NCBI GenBank assembly: GCA_965228415.1
Contig: OZ245814.1
Coordinates: 4,836,001 to 4,900,000 of the forward strand
Reading direction: 5' to 3'
From: Agaribacillus sp965228415
GTDB lineage: Bacteria > Bacteroidota > Bacteroidia > Cytophagales > Cyclobacteriaceae
DNA length: 64,000 nt
The position numbers and the translations under genes are program-made. The notes beneath the pieces are model-generated. The model was not told the DNA's origin. It worked only from the letters and a program-made list of their open reading frames with translations, and searched no databases. Below are positions 27,347 through 36,939 of this stretch, in pieces (within the stretch, counting starts at the first letter, position 1; every line of letters starts with the position of its first letter).

Positions 27347-30300
27347 TTATAGAGTGAATCTTGCCCCGATACGAATAGTTTTGGCTAACGGGTAATCCCC
27401 AAAGGTGCCTCTTTCCGTACGGGCAGAACTGTTGTTGTCTCCCGCAGCGTTTGCATCAGGATCGAAACCATCAAAATCAGTAATGGTAACATAGTTTTCT
27501 AATGAAATAAAGAAATTAGCAGATTTAAACCCTGAGAGGTTTAATGGAACATCATAACCTAAGGTGATATTCTTCAACCTGATAAACGACGCATCCTGAA
27601 CAGTCCATTTGTTCGTTTTTCTTCCGTCCTGATATCTTCCGGGCTCTACCATTGATGGAAATTCTGCTCCTGGGTTCTGGGGAGTCCATCTGTTATTGTA
27701 ATAGCGGGCCAGTTTATTGCGATCCGGATCAATGGGGTAAAACGACTCGGTAATCAAGTTGTTAAAGGCATCAATCCCCTGTACTCCTATTACATAGAGG
27801 TCGAGCGTAAAATTCTTATAAGATACCCGGTTATTAAGCCCAAAAGTGAAGTCAGCAAATGGTTTTCCCAGCACTACCCGATCACTTGGGTCTATGGTTC
27901 CATCTCCGTTGACATCACTTACAATAGGATGACCTAAACCTGCTCTGGCACTACCATCGGTGAATTTAGCATTCGCCGCATCCACCTCAGCCTGAGTACT
28001 ATAAATACCGTCGATCTGATAGCCAAAAAAAGCACTCATCGGTTCGCCTGCTTTTACTACCCAGAAATCTCCGGCAAAACCAAAACCGCCTCCTCCTGTA
28101 ACCTCACCACCTACAAATTCCGGAACCTCGGTAACTTCATTGTCTAAGAAAGAAAGCACCAGATCCGTTTCCCACTTCAAGTCTTTTTTAGTTATATTTT
28201 TACTACTCAGGCTAATATCAACACCTTTATTGCGAACGTTGCCAAAGTTTTCGCGGAAGTTTGCAAACCCTGTAGATCGAGGGACCGGTCTTTTAAAAAG
28301 CTGATCTGAAGTATTTCTCACATAGTACTCAACACTTCCTGAAAGTCTAAAATCAAAAAGGGCAAAATCAAGTCCAATGTTTATTTCTTTCGTAGTTTCC
28401 CAAACAAGATTGTTATTTGGTATACGAGCTGGTACAGCTCCGTTCAATATTTGTCCCCCAAGAACGGCATTTGCCGAGACTTGTTGACCATTAATAAGCG
28501 TACCTCCCGGTACAAAAGTGGCAATGGTTTCGAAATTATTAATTGCCTGGTTGCCGATTTCGCCATAGCCTACTCTCAATTTTAAATCTCCGACCACATC
28601 CTGGTCCTGCATGAATGGCTCGGCGGCAATTTGCCATCCGACTGAAGCCGATGGAAATATGGCTGTTTTATTTTTGTCCGAAAACTTGCTGGTACCATCG
28701 GCTCTTACGGAGGCAGTTAACAAATACTTATCTTTATATGAATAATTCAACCGGCCCAGCTGAGACCGCAATGCCGGCTCAAATCTATTGGTTACGGTAG
28801 AGAATCTTTCAGGATTGGCAGCGCCAAAAAAATTGGATCCGTTCGTATCTGCAAGGAAACCTTCCGCTTTTCCCTCTAGTCTTCTATTTTGGAATTTTTC
28901 GTAGGTAATTCCGCCTTGTACTTTAAAATTGTGCTTACCTACTTCGCGCTCGTAAGAAAGTATATATTCGGCAAGACCATAGGAACTGTCATCATTTCTT
29001 ACTTCTGCTATTCCTCCCGAACCAATTCCCCGTTGTGTTAACCGGTTTTGATACGAATCAAATTTTGTATTATTTAACCTGGTGCCAAGATTAAGGTTCA
29101 TTTTCAGCCCTTTGAGGATTTCGTACTCAATCCTGGCATTTCCAAGTATTTCGTTTCTGACCCTATTCTGATCAAATCCTTGAATGAGTGATTCCGGATT
29201 TTCTACCTGGATAAACGGGTTGAGTTTAAATCTGCCCTGATCATTTAATTCTGCGTCCAAAGTCGGATCAAACATTAAAGCTGCGGCCACGACCCCACTT
29301 ATGCTGCTTCGACCCAAAGGAAGCAGATCTGTTTGTGTTCGATTGACATTTAAGTTGAAGTTTATGGAAAGCTTTTTTATAGGCGTCACTTTCATATTTA
29401 ACCTGGCATTATACCTGGTCTCACCAGTGTTCCGGAGTACACCTTTATTATCCAGATAGTTCAATGATGCATAGTAAGTCGTATTTTCATTTCCTCCGGA
29501 AAGAGAAAGTTGGTGATTGTGAACGAGACCATTTCGGAATATTTGATCCTGCCAATTAAAACCTTCGCCAATGGCGGCTACTTCTCCATCTGAATATATA
29601 GGTTGATAATTGGGATCTGTAGCATTAGCTGGGTCTGATTCAAAGTCGAGTGCATTAAGCGTCTCCATATATTCTCTGCCATTTAACATATCTATGCGCG
29701 TAGCGGCGTTTTGAAACCCAACATAAGTATTATAAGATACTTCCAGGCCTTGTTGACGGCCCTGTTTTGTTGTGATTAGCACAACACCATTGGCTGCCCG
29801 GGAGCCATATATAGCAGATGCGGAGGCGTCTTTTAGAATCTGAATAGATTCAATGTCATCAGGCGCAAGCGCATCAACATTGCCATTTGGCAGCCCATCT
29901 ACTACTACCAGCACCCCATTACCACCATTAACCGAGTTTGCTCCCCTTATCTTGATCTCTACCGTTCCGCCAGGGGCATTGCTCGATTGGCTGATATGTA
30001 CGCCGGAAGCTTTTCCATTCAAAAGTTGGAGCGCATTTGTGTTGGCACCTTTCAGGAAATCTTCTGATTCAACTTGTACTACAGATCCGGTAACATCCTT
30101 TTTCTTTTGGGTACCGTAACCAACGACTACAATTTCTTCCAGATGCCCTAAATCAGATTCCATTTGCACATTTATTTTACTTCTACCCGCTATTGCTATT
30201 TCCTGTGTAATATATCCGACAAAAGAAATAATCAATGTCGCCTCTTCGGGAACGCTAAGCCTATAATTTCCGTCCAAATCAGTTGTAGTACCTCGTGAAG

Positions 30301-30787
30301 TGCCTTTCACAATGACTGATGCCCCGGGAAGTCCTTGTCCATTTTCATCAGATACTTTGCCACTGACTTCAACTTCTTCCACCACCTCGATAATCGGAAC
30401 AGCCCTTTTTCGATCCTGATTTTTTATTGGAGAGGCGGATATGCCATTATTTACTTGTTTAAATTTCAATCCTGATTGCCTGGATACTTCCATTAGAATG
30501 TCGTAAACTGATCTTCGTGAGCTTGGCTTTAAACTGATCTTGACATGTTTATTCAGGTCCTTTTCAAGATAGAACATTTCAAATTCCGAGTTTGCTTCTA
30601 TCAAATCAAAGGTCTCTTTCACGCTGAGATCAACAATTCTTTTTTTAATTATTATTTCGCTGGTGCTTTTGTATTGGGCATTTCCATTATGGGCATGCAG
30701 CACCGTCATAAAAAAGAATTGTAGTATTAACCCATAAGTAGATAGTTTAAAAGTCATTACTAATAACCTTAGTAGTTTTGTTTTCAT
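27347..30787 (-). CDS. SusC-family TonB-dependent transporter with STN domain
   Basis: An 1146-residue outer-membrane importer. After the signal peptide comes an STN domain (residues about 47-115, SVKETFDLIEANSEFEMFYL), the module that contacts a FecR anti-sigma factor. Next are a carboxypeptidase-like regulatory domain (GKVSDENGQGLPGASVIVKG), the TonB-box/plug region (EEIVVVGYGTQKKKDVTGSV, GSRAANGVVLITTK) and a 22-strand barrel ending KTIRIGARFTL. Together with the upstream sigma/FecR genes it forms a Fec-type signalling and uptake unit. A possible structured leader precedes the start. The substrate is unknown. Confidence 0.96.
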   Translation of the reverse strand: MKTKLLRLLVMTFKLSTYGLILQFFFMTVLHAHNGNAQYKSTSEIIIKKRIVDLSVKETFDLIEANSEFEMFYLEKDLNKHVKISLKPSSRRSVYDILMEVSRQSGLKFKQVNNGISASPIKNQDRKRAVPIIEVVEEVEVSGKVSDENGQGLPGASVIVKGTSRGTTTDLDGNYRLSVPEEATLIISFVGYITQEIAIAGRSKINVQMESDLGHLEEIVVVGYGTQKKKDVTGSVVQVESEDFLKGANTNALQLLNGKASGVHISQSSNAPGGTVEIKIRGANSVNGGNGVLVVVDGLPNGNVDALAPDDIESIQILKDASASAIYGSRAANGVVLITTKQGRQQGLEVSYNTYVGFQNAATRIDMLNGREYMETLNALDFESDPANATDPNYQPIYSDGEVAAIGEGFNWQDQIFRNGLVHNHQLSLSGGNENTTYYASLNYLDNKGVLRNTGETRYNARLNMKVTPIKKLSINFNLNVNRTQTDLLPLGRSSISGVVAAALMFDPTLDAELNDQGRFKLNPFIQVENPESLIQGFDQNRVRNEILGNARIEYEILKGLKMNLNLGTRLNNTKFDSYQNRLTQRGIGSGGIAEVRNDDSSYGLAEYILSYEREVGKHNFKVQGGITYEKFQNRRLEGKAEGFLADTNGSNFFGAANPERFSTVTNRFEPALRSQLGRLNYSYKDKYLLTASVRADGTSKFSDKNKTAIFPSASVGWQIAAEPFMQDQDVVGDLKLRVGYGEIGNQAINNFETIATFVPGGTLINGQQVSANAVLGGQILNGAVPARIPNNNLVWETTKEINIGLDFALFDFRLSGSVEYYVRNTSDQLFKRPVPRSTGFANFRENFGNVRNKGVDISLSSKNITKKDLKWETDLVLSFLDNEVTEVPEFVGGEVTGGGGFGFAGDFWVVKAGEPMSAFFGYQIDGIYSTQAEVDAANAKFTDGSARAGLGHPIVSDVNGDGTIDPSDRVVLGKPFADFTFGLNNRVSYKNFTLDLYVIGVQGIDAFNNLITESFYPIDPDRNKLARYYNNRWTPQNPGAEFPSMVEPGRYQDGRKTNKWTVQDASFIRLKNITLGYDVPLNLSGFKSANFFISLENYVTITDFDGFDPDANAAGDNNSSARTERGTFGDYPLAKTIRIGARFTL

Positions 30788-30816
30788 TATATTTGCATTT
30801 GGTGAAACGTATGTTT

Positions 30817-30891
30817 TGCTACTTTTCCCGAATAATCATTTTCGCAGGTGGCTATTCAGGAAATCTTACCTCGGTTGCCTAGCAGTCGGGG
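30817..30891 (-). ncRNA. Candidate structured RNA leader of susC
   Basis: In the gap between fecR and susC the minus-strand transcript could fold. An 11-bp stem pairs UUUCCUGAAUA (30863-30853) with UAUUCGGGAAA (30834-30824), with one wobble, around an 18-nt loop. An outer UGCUA (30884-30880) pairs with UAGCA (30821-30817). AGGU (30871-30868) can pair with ACCU in the loop (30849-30846), a pseudoknot. A GGCAACC element lies between. It ends 30 bases before the susC ATG. A riboswitch or other leader function is inference, and I do not recognise a known class. Confidence 0.45.
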
Positions 30892-30929
30892 TTTTGTTTT
30901 TTTACAGTTTTTTTTAAATCATATGGTCT

Positions 30930-31937
30930 TTAGAATTTTAGTGTTACATTATTTTGGTCAACATTATATTCAAAGTTTAGGGAATGCCTTAAAAGTTTAA
31001 GGACACTTACTAATGTTTGATTTTTGAATTTTCCTGTCACCTTCAGTGTACTTCTTTTTTCTCCTGACAGGTTTTTAACCTCAAAAGACACGTCATACCA
31101 TTTTTCCAAAACATCAATCATCTCATCGAAGTCGGTGTTTTCAAAATATAAGGTGCCATCTTTCCATGCCAACACGCTTTCCCTGCTAAATTTCTTGATA
31201 GATAAGCCCGAATTATCCGTATAAACCTGCTCGCCGGGATTCAGGATAATATGCTCGTTGTTGTCTAAGGTAGTCACATCAACTATTCCGGTATTTATGG
31301 AAATTTGAATGCTGCTGGTATCGTAGGCATTGATGTTGAAGGAAGTACCTAAGGCGGTAGTCGTCGTATTCCCTGATTTCACTCTGAAAGGTCGCTTTTT
31401 GTCTTTTACCACTTCGAAATAAGCCTCTCCTCGTAGTGATATCAATCTCTCACTATCGGAAAAGCGCTGAAAATAGGAGATGCTACTTGCGGAGTTGAGC
31501 CACACATGCGTACCATCTGGAAGGAGTATCTGGGATTTCACACCATTGGGGTTTTCTTTCACCACAATGGGAGCTTCCACCGTCACCACATTAATTTTTT
31601 TATCGTCGGATTCGTATTGACTGAGGTAAAGTCCAAAGACAATGACAACACTGGCAGCAGCTGCGTATTTGGTAAATTTCCAGAAATCAATCCTTTTATC
31701 AGAACGTTCTTTGTTTAACCTATGCTGTAAGTTAGACCATTCCTTATCCGTATTGATTTGCGAAATGTCGATTTGCCGTTCAGTAAATTTGTCCCAGTTA
31801 TAAATATCATCAGCTACCTTCCTGTGAGCTTCAGTCCATTCGTTAAGTTCTTCTGTTTCAGAAGGGGAGTTTTCCCCAAACATCTTTTTCACAAAGAGTT
31901 TGGCGATATTTAATTGCTTGTTTACTTTGTTGAGCAT
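30930..31937 (-). CDS. FecR-family anti-sigma factor
   Basis: A 335-residue inner-membrane regulator. The N-terminal cytoplasmic part (EELNEWTEAHRKVADDIYNW) should bind the ECF sigma factor. One membrane helix (KYAAAASVVIVFGLYLSQY) follows, then the periplasmic FecR domain (GVKSQILLPDGTHVWLNSAS, GEAYFEVVKDKKRPFRV, GTSFNINAY, NPGEQVY) and a C-terminal DUF4974 domain (FENTDFDEMIDVLEKWYDVS). It sits 84 bases after the sigma gene and before an STN-bearing SusC, the usual order for surface signalling. Confidence 0.95.
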   Translation of the reverse strand: MLNKVNKQLNIAKLFVKKMFGENSPSETEELNEWTEAHRKVADDIYNWDKFTERQIDISQINTDKEWSNLQHRLNKERSDKRIDFWKFTKYAAAASVVIVFGLYLSQYESDDKKINVVTVEAPIVVKENPNGVKSQILLPDGTHVWLNSASSISYFQRFSDSERLISLRGEAYFEVVKDKKRPFRVKSGNTTTTALGTSFNINAYDTSSIQISINTGIVDVTTLDNNEHIILNPGEQVYTDNSGLSIKKFSRESVLAWKDGTLYFENTDFDEMIDVLEKWYDVSFEVKNLSGEKRSTLKVTGKFKNQTLVSVLKLLRHSLNFEYNVDQNNVTLKF

Positions 31938-32021
31938 CGGAACAACGTGGATATAAACACTACTAAAACTGAAAAAGTGATAATGAGGGTGACACCCCGG
32001 GTGAAAAAATTATGGAGGGAG

Positions 32022-32564
32022 TTAAAATTTGCTTAAAATCATCATCAGAAGTAGATGACCGAGCATTCCTCTAAGCCTTTTATATGCTCGTAATTTCAGC
32101 GTTTTTACGGTATTCACAGAAATACTGAGTTCATCCGCTATTTCTTTGTTGCTCAATTGGTTCATTGTCAATTTTACTATCTGCTGACTTTGAATACCAA
32201 GTTCTTTAATGGCAATATCCAGAAGCCGGAAAGTTTCCTCACGAATTACATCGTCCAAAAAATCACTCTCGGAATATGAAAATGATTTGCCATCCAGAGA
32301 TTGAAACCTGTTCTTGCCTTTTTTGATGTTATCCAGACAACCGTTTCTTGTCAAAATGTAAAGATAGGCCTTAATTGCCTGCTCATTCTCAAACATCGCA
32401 TCAGAACCAAGAAGTTTTACAAATACATCCTGGACAATATCCTTGGCCGAATCACGGTCGTTCAAAATTCTATTGGCAAACAAGCACAAGGTTGGAAAGT
32501 AATTGTCGAATAGTACTCTGAACTCTGAGCTGTTGGAGTTTACAGTTTTACCTAGATAGTACAT
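32022..32564 (-). CDS. ECF sigma-70 factor (FecI-like)
   Basis: A 180-residue RNA polymerase sigma factor. Region 2 includes FDNYFPTLCLFANRIL and DSAKDIVQDVFVKLL, and KAYLYILTRNGCLDNIKKGK. Region 4 holds LTMNQLSNKEIADELSISVN and TVKTLKLRAYKRLRG. It should direct transcription of the downstream susCD genes when released by the FecR protein. A TAnnTTTG box stands about 45 bases before its start, so it is probably made from a housekeeping promoter. Confidence 0.95.
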   Translation of the reverse strand: MYYLGKTVNSNSSEFRVLFDNYFPTLCLFANRILNDRDSAKDIVQDVFVKLLGSDAMFENEQAIKAYLYILTRNGCLDNIKKGKNRFQSLDGKSFSYSESDFLDDVIREETFRLLDIAIKELGIQSQQIVKLTMNQLSNKEIADELSISVNTVKTLKLRAYKRLRGMLGHLLLMMILSKF

Positions 32565-32608
32565 TCAAATCATTTTGAACTCAACATTACTGTTTTCTGC
32601 GTCAAAAT

Positions 32609-32616
32609 CAAAGATA
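32609..32616 (-). promoter_or_regulatory. Bacteroidota -7 box before the ECF sigma gene
   Basis: On the minus strand this reads TATCTTTG, matching the TAnnTTTG consensus, 45 bases before the sigma ATG. No good -33 TTTG partner is evident at the usual spacing. Confidence 0.35.
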
Positions 32617-32652
32617 TGGATTTGAGCGTAAATTAAAAAAATGGCAATAACG

Positions 32653-32920
32653 CTATTTCGAAACTATACCAGCTATGGGGCGGGCTTCCACCAGGTTTTT
32701 GAAAACAGGCAAATCGTTTAGAGCATCAGCTTTTGATGATATGAATTTCAGATCTTTGCCCCAAATAAGGATATAAAAGCCCGGCGACTCTGGCAATACT
32801 ACGACAAAGTTTTGGCAGTGAACCCCGGTTTCTCCGAATACAAATTTTCTTGCCTGGATACCTGTCTTTTAATCGTATCCCGATAGGAAGCAGAGAGATT
32901 TGACACCAAATTGGCTTCAA
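32653..32920 (-). pseudogene. Decayed gene remnant of unknown function
   Basis: The 528-base gap between the sigma gene and the DUF2911 gene shows protein-like sequence on the minus strand. From 32868 down to a TAG at 32653 the frame reads FVFGETGVHCQNFVVVLPES, then GFYILIWGKDLKFISS, but it has no start codon and is closed upstream by a TAA at 32869-32871. The preceding segment (MKPIWCQISLLPIGIRLKDR, from the ATG at 32920) is in another frame, which suggests a frameshift. I do not recognise the family. It could also be chance. Confidence 0.3.
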
Positions 32921-33092
32921 AAGATCACCACTTCATAATTTGCCCTTTGTAGTACTTCACCGTGTTCCTGCAATCAAATATCGAGGCAACCCGGTTTATA
33001 TAAATGAAACCGAGGAGCCATGGAATTTCAGTAAAAGATGGAGCCTGATTGGGTTTGCAGGACAGGGAATAAGGATATTTGAGACTTCCCGG

Positions 33093-33653
33093 CTAAAAAC
33101 TAATCGGTACCTCCACCAGTGTGTGGTCCCAAGCCAGCTTCATAACAGCTTTGTTTCCACCATCTCCGGCGAACTGGATTGTAAAAGCTTCCACTGCACC
33201 TTCAAGCTTTTTTGATTTAACCGTGGTTCTCAATAGGTCATTTTCCTGTTTATAGCTGTAGGCACCCCAATAGTCCAGATCGGAATTAATGATGACCGTC
33301 CATTCTTTTTCGCCCGGAATGGTGAATAATGAATACGTTCCTGCCTTTAGTTTTTTTCCGCCAATGGTGACACTTTTGTAAAATTTAATTTCAGCAGCCT
33401 CATTGGCACCGGTTCGCCAAACTTTGCCATAAGGAACCTTGGATCCGAAGATGTCGCGATCTTTTTTTTGAGGTCTGCTGTAAATGACCCTTACCACAGC
33501 GCTTTCGCCCGGCCGTCTGTCGTGGGCAAAATTATCGGGAAAAAATGCCATGTCTAAAGGACTTCGGTCCAGTCCCCGCCAATTGGTAGTTTGGGCTTGT
33601 GAAGTCAATGAGCATAAAATCAAAGCGGCGCCCAGCAGGATAAGTCTTTTCAT
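33093..33653 (-). CDS. DUF2911-family secreted protein
   Basis: A 186-residue protein with a signal peptide (MKRLILLGAALILCSLTSQA) and a single DUF2911 domain. Its marks are VRVIYSRPQKKDRDIFGS, VPYGKVWRTGANEAAEIKFY, GGKKLKAGTYSLFTIPGEKEWTVI, INSDLDYWGAYSYKQENDLL and WDHTLVEVPISF. The family is common in Bacteroidota and has no established function. It is a standalone gene, 100 bases from the large hydrolase gene upstream on the same strand. Confidence 0.92.
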   Translation of the reverse strand: MKRLILLGAALILCSLTSQAQTTNWRGLDRSPLDMAFFPDNFAHDRRPGESAVVRVIYSRPQKKDRDIFGSKVPYGKVWRTGANEAAEIKFYKSVTIGGKKLKAGTYSLFTIPGEKEWTVIINSDLDYWGAYSYKQENDLLRTTVKSKKLEGAVEAFTIQFAGDGGNKAVMKLAWDHTLVEVPISF

Positions 33654-33753
33654 ATTTTGAAGTGGTCTTAGGGTAGAAAATAATTTTTTAATTTTACGGA
33701 TCCTAAAGTAGAGAAATTTGTAGATTGAAACAACCCGGGATTTACGTTAATCT

Positions 33754-36351
33754 TCAATGAAGATCGTTCCATAATATATCACCATTGTCAACAGACCAGT
33801 CATTCCCAAAAAAGCCGCCACATTTTATTCCTGAAATACCTGTTTTGGCCATGTTTTCATCAAAAATGATGATGTCAGGGAACGCAACCCTTCCCAAATA
33901 ATCATTTGCATAGGCCGCTTTCATACCTTTTCCCCCCGTAGCGCTTACAACGCCTATGCTGGCGATGTCACTGTCGTGTCTCGGGTAAATAAAAAAAGTC
34001 CCCCATTGTTCCCCTTTTAGTGATCGGCTTCCAACTCTTAGCTCATTGTCGGAAACTTGTATGGGACAACTTTTCAAAAGGATTTTCCATGCGGCATTGT
34101 TGTCTCTGTTTCCATAAACAACAACGTTTCGATCTTTATAGGTTGATAAAGAAAATTCTGTATCCTTTATTATCTCAAAACTTCCATTTCCAAGGTACCA
34201 AAATTTTTCGGCATCATATTTTGCTCGGTTATAATACCATTCATTTTCTTTTTTAGATCCTTTGGTGGCGTAAACCAGTACAACCCTATTTCTGAATGCA
34301 TCTTTAATTCCTCCGTTGCGATGAGGTCCCTTTTCTTTTAATGACACCGCGTCGGTGATCACCCATTGTTCATTTACCAGGCTTAGATGCAAAACCCCTT
34401 TTCTTGCAGGGAGTATAATTTCCTGGCCGTCAATTGAAATAGTGTCAGAGGCGCCAGCCATCTTGTCGATATCGATTGCAATTCTTTGGGCGTTTTTTGT
34501 TGTCAGGTTTAAGCCGCCTTCTCTCTTAAAGTTAAATGTGCTTATTTCCAAAGGGATCTTCTGTTGAATGATTTTTATGAAGTGAGAACCCGGAGAGATG
34601 CCTGGTGAAGCAGTGTTGAATTCTATTTTTTTGATTTCTCCGGGGTTCTTTATTGTTCTGGCTTTAAAGAAATCAAACAGGGGATCCCAATCCACACTGT
34701 GGTTGCCGTACCAATGGGTGCCATCCGGGTATTCATAATAGCTAAAATCGGGATGAAAACTGCCTAATTCCTGCCGCATTTCCCGGGCTAAGGAAACAGG
34801 CACAACGTTATCCTTTTCGCCGTGCAAGATAAACACACCATGATGTTGATAATTGTTCTTTAATTTAAGTGTACGACCCTGATTGCCGGCCCTTTTCAGT
34901 AATGAGTCCATTAATATTTCTGGCATCCTGGTTAATTTCGAAGCTTCGATGTTCTTCAGGAGTTGAGCTTTGTTGATGCCTCTTTTTCCGGCCTCTTCAT
35001 CAGACATATTCTTTAATCTTTTCAAGAAAGACTGTCTGTAGCCGTGTAGGTCGGCGTAACCTGCGCAAGGAGCAATAGCCGCAAACCTGTCAGGATATGT
35101 GACACCCAAATGCCATGTGCCATGTCCCCCCATCGAATGCCCGGTGAGGTAGGTGCGCTGCGGGTCTGTTTTTAATAGACCTTCGGCATGAGACAGCACT
35201 TCTAATGCGTCAAGTCGCCCCCAATCCTCCCAGGCAAAACCAAAAGGTCTTCTGTTGGTGGGAGCCACTAAATGTCCCCAGTCCTTTTGCGTGTAAGCGT
35301 TTGCCTGATTTACGGCTTCTACAGATGCGCCATGAACCGAAAGGAAAAGCGCTGGCTTTTCGATACCAGGATCTGAAGAAGGTGCGATGCTGTAATATTG
35401 TACGCTGCCATCTATTTCGCTAATAAAGGTGCGTTTGTGATGCTTATATTTAGATTTTACATTTAATTCCAAGGTATCAGAGGATAGGGTTTTTCCCGCC
35501 TTGTTTTTTAAATAGATAACTGATTTGAGTTTTTCCTCAGTTGTAAGGCCCGCTGGGGTGGGAATTGAAAACCCAACTTTACGAGTAGTCATGGGAGCAA
35601 CGGCAGGAATGTTGGTTTTAATCTTCCTATCACCGATTTGGCAAGTAATAGTTCCTCCCCGGAACCAGCTGTTGTTTGCGTTTATAACCCTTACTGCCGC
35701 GAAAGGTGGGGACTTCTCCTCTATAATCAGGTCGGGGAGTGTCATATCCCTTTTAGTAAATTGAACAGGCTTGGTGGGTTTGAGCAATCGAGCTCTTATG
35801 TTAGGAAACCTTCCTCCTTTGAGCAAAAATTCATTTTCCCCTTTTTTCAGCCGAATGGGAATCATGCTCCATCCATAATCATAATAATCTCCCTCGTGAG
35901 GCAGACTGTTTATTAAGACATTGGTGTGACCCGAAGCATCAAACAGTACCGTTTCTTCATGTTGAGCCTGATACACCAGGTACAAATAACCATTTCGGAT
36001 TTTAGGATCCCGAAAATCATTTTTTTCTCCTGTTTCTATCTTTTCCCAAATCAGTTTATTACCCACCTGGTCGGTTTCTTCATGCTTTCCTTCGGAAATT
36101 CCAGTAGATCCTTCTTGTAAAACCCTCGCAAAAACCGAATTCTTGGGTATGGTGCCCGAGCCAAATGTATTGCCGTTTCTCCTCAAAATCAAACCCTCTT
36201 TGAACAGATGCATCACTTCGCCTTCGCCAATATCTTCAACTTTTTCTTTACCAAAGTATTCAACAATATTACCTTGTTTTTCCTGCGCTACGCTAAGCTG
36301 GGTTGTTAGCAATAATTGTATCAAACAAATGGCGATGCTATTACTTTTCAT
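33754..36351 (-). CDS. Secreted prolyl-oligopeptidase/esterase-like hydrolase
   Basis: The start is the ATG at 36351, which opens a signal peptide (MKSNSIAICLIQLLLTTQLS); the frame extends to 36465 without protein character. The 865-residue protein has an N-terminal beta-rich region (about 20-300) and then an alpha/beta hydrolase domain: nucleophile serine in TGHSMGGHGTWHLG, IAPCAGYADLHG, acid in LHGEKDNVVPVSLA and histidine in YPDGTHWYGNHSVDWDPLF. The C-terminal region (LSLVNEQWVITDAVSLKEKG onward) is less clear. The fold fits a feruloyl/acetyl esterase or peptidase; the substrate is unknown. It follows a 588-base gap and is a single gene. Confidence 0.8.
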   Translation of the reverse strand: MKSNSIAICLIQLLLTTQLSVAQEKQGNIVEYFGKEKVEDIGEGEVMHLFKEGLILRRNGNTFGSGTIPKNSVFARVLQEGSTGISEGKHEETDQVGNKLIWEKIETGEKNDFRDPKIRNGYLYLVYQAQHEETVLFDASGHTNVLINSLPHEGDYYDYGWSMIPIRLKKGENEFLLKGGRFPNIRARLLKPTKPVQFTKRDMTLPDLIIEEKSPPFAAVRVINANNSWFRGGTITCQIGDRKIKTNIPAVAPMTTRKVGFSIPTPAGLTTEEKLKSVIYLKNKAGKTLSSDTLELNVKSKYKHHKRTFISEIDGSVQYYSIAPSSDPGIEKPALFLSVHGASVEAVNQANAYTQKDWGHLVAPTNRRPFGFAWEDWGRLDALEVLSHAEGLLKTDPQRTYLTGHSMGGHGTWHLGVTYPDRFAAIAPCAGYADLHGYRQSFLKRLKNMSDEEAGKRGINKAQLLKNIEASKLTRMPEILMDSLLKRAGNQGRTLKLKNNYQHHGVFILHGEKDNVVPVSLAREMRQELGSFHPDFSYYEYPDGTHWYGNHSVDWDPLFDFFKARTIKNPGEIKKIEFNTASPGISPGSHFIKIIQQKIPLEISTFNFKREGGLNLTTKNAQRIAIDIDKMAGASDTISIDGQEIILPARKGVLHLSLVNEQWVITDAVSLKEKGPHRNGGIKDAFRNRVVLVYATKGSKKENEWYYNRAKYDAEKFWYLGNGSFEIIKDTEFSLSTYKDRNVVVYGNRDNNAAWKILLKSCPIQVSDNELRVGSRSLKGEQWGTFFIYPRHDSDIASIGVVSATGGKGMKAAYANDYLGRVAFPDIIIFDENMAKTGISGIKCGGFFGNDWSVDNGDILWNDLH

Positions 36352-36939
36352 TTTCGGGTCATTTTTATTGAAGTATAGATATTCTAAATTGAAATTAGGT
36401 GTATTTACCGCGATGCCTCCCATTGTTAAACACAGATATCCCAACCAACTGGAATCTATTTTCATTAAAACCAGTTAATTGGTTCCAACCAGATGATTAA
36501 CTTCTTCCGGAGATAAATATTTAAAGGCACTTTTAATGGAGGAGATTTCGTTTCCTTGTACCCATCCCCGTAACCTCAAATAATGTGATTACGGTTTAAT
36601 TTTCCACCTATTGATCCCAACAATAATTGTTAGCAATTAAAAGAGTAAATTAAGTAAAAAAGATTTAATACTAAAATTCATTTTTTAATAACATTGGCAG
36701 GGCAATTCATAATTTTAATATAGCAGTTGTGCGATTAGTAACATAATGACAATATCTTGATATTCTGATAGGTCATTAAACTTTTTGTATCGCAGTTTGG
36801 ACGATGCCTCTTTTACAACTTGGTTGATTTATTGAATAAAAATTCCTACATTATCAGTCGCAATACACTTCACAGGTGAAAAGTATAACCGATCGATCCC
36901 GCAGCAATTACCGCTGCATTATTGACCCTAATTTGACAA
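36352..36939 (+). other. AT-rich divergent intergenic region
   Basis: About 590 bases between the divergent hydrolase and PrsW-like genes. It is strongly AT-rich around 36600-36800 and has no frame worth calling. A TTGGCAGGGCAATTC near 36695 resembles a sigma-54 -24 element but lacks the GC of the -12 element. No definite promoter or hairpin was identified. Confidence 0.4.

Noticed and set aside
32940..33215. 91-codon plus-strand frame
   Set aside because: It overlaps the 3' end of the DUF2911 gene in antisense and has no domain character.
36690..36712. Possible sigma-54 promoter (TTGGCAGGGCAATTC)
   Set aside because: The -12 GC is absent; the match to TGGCAC-N5-TTGC is not good enough.
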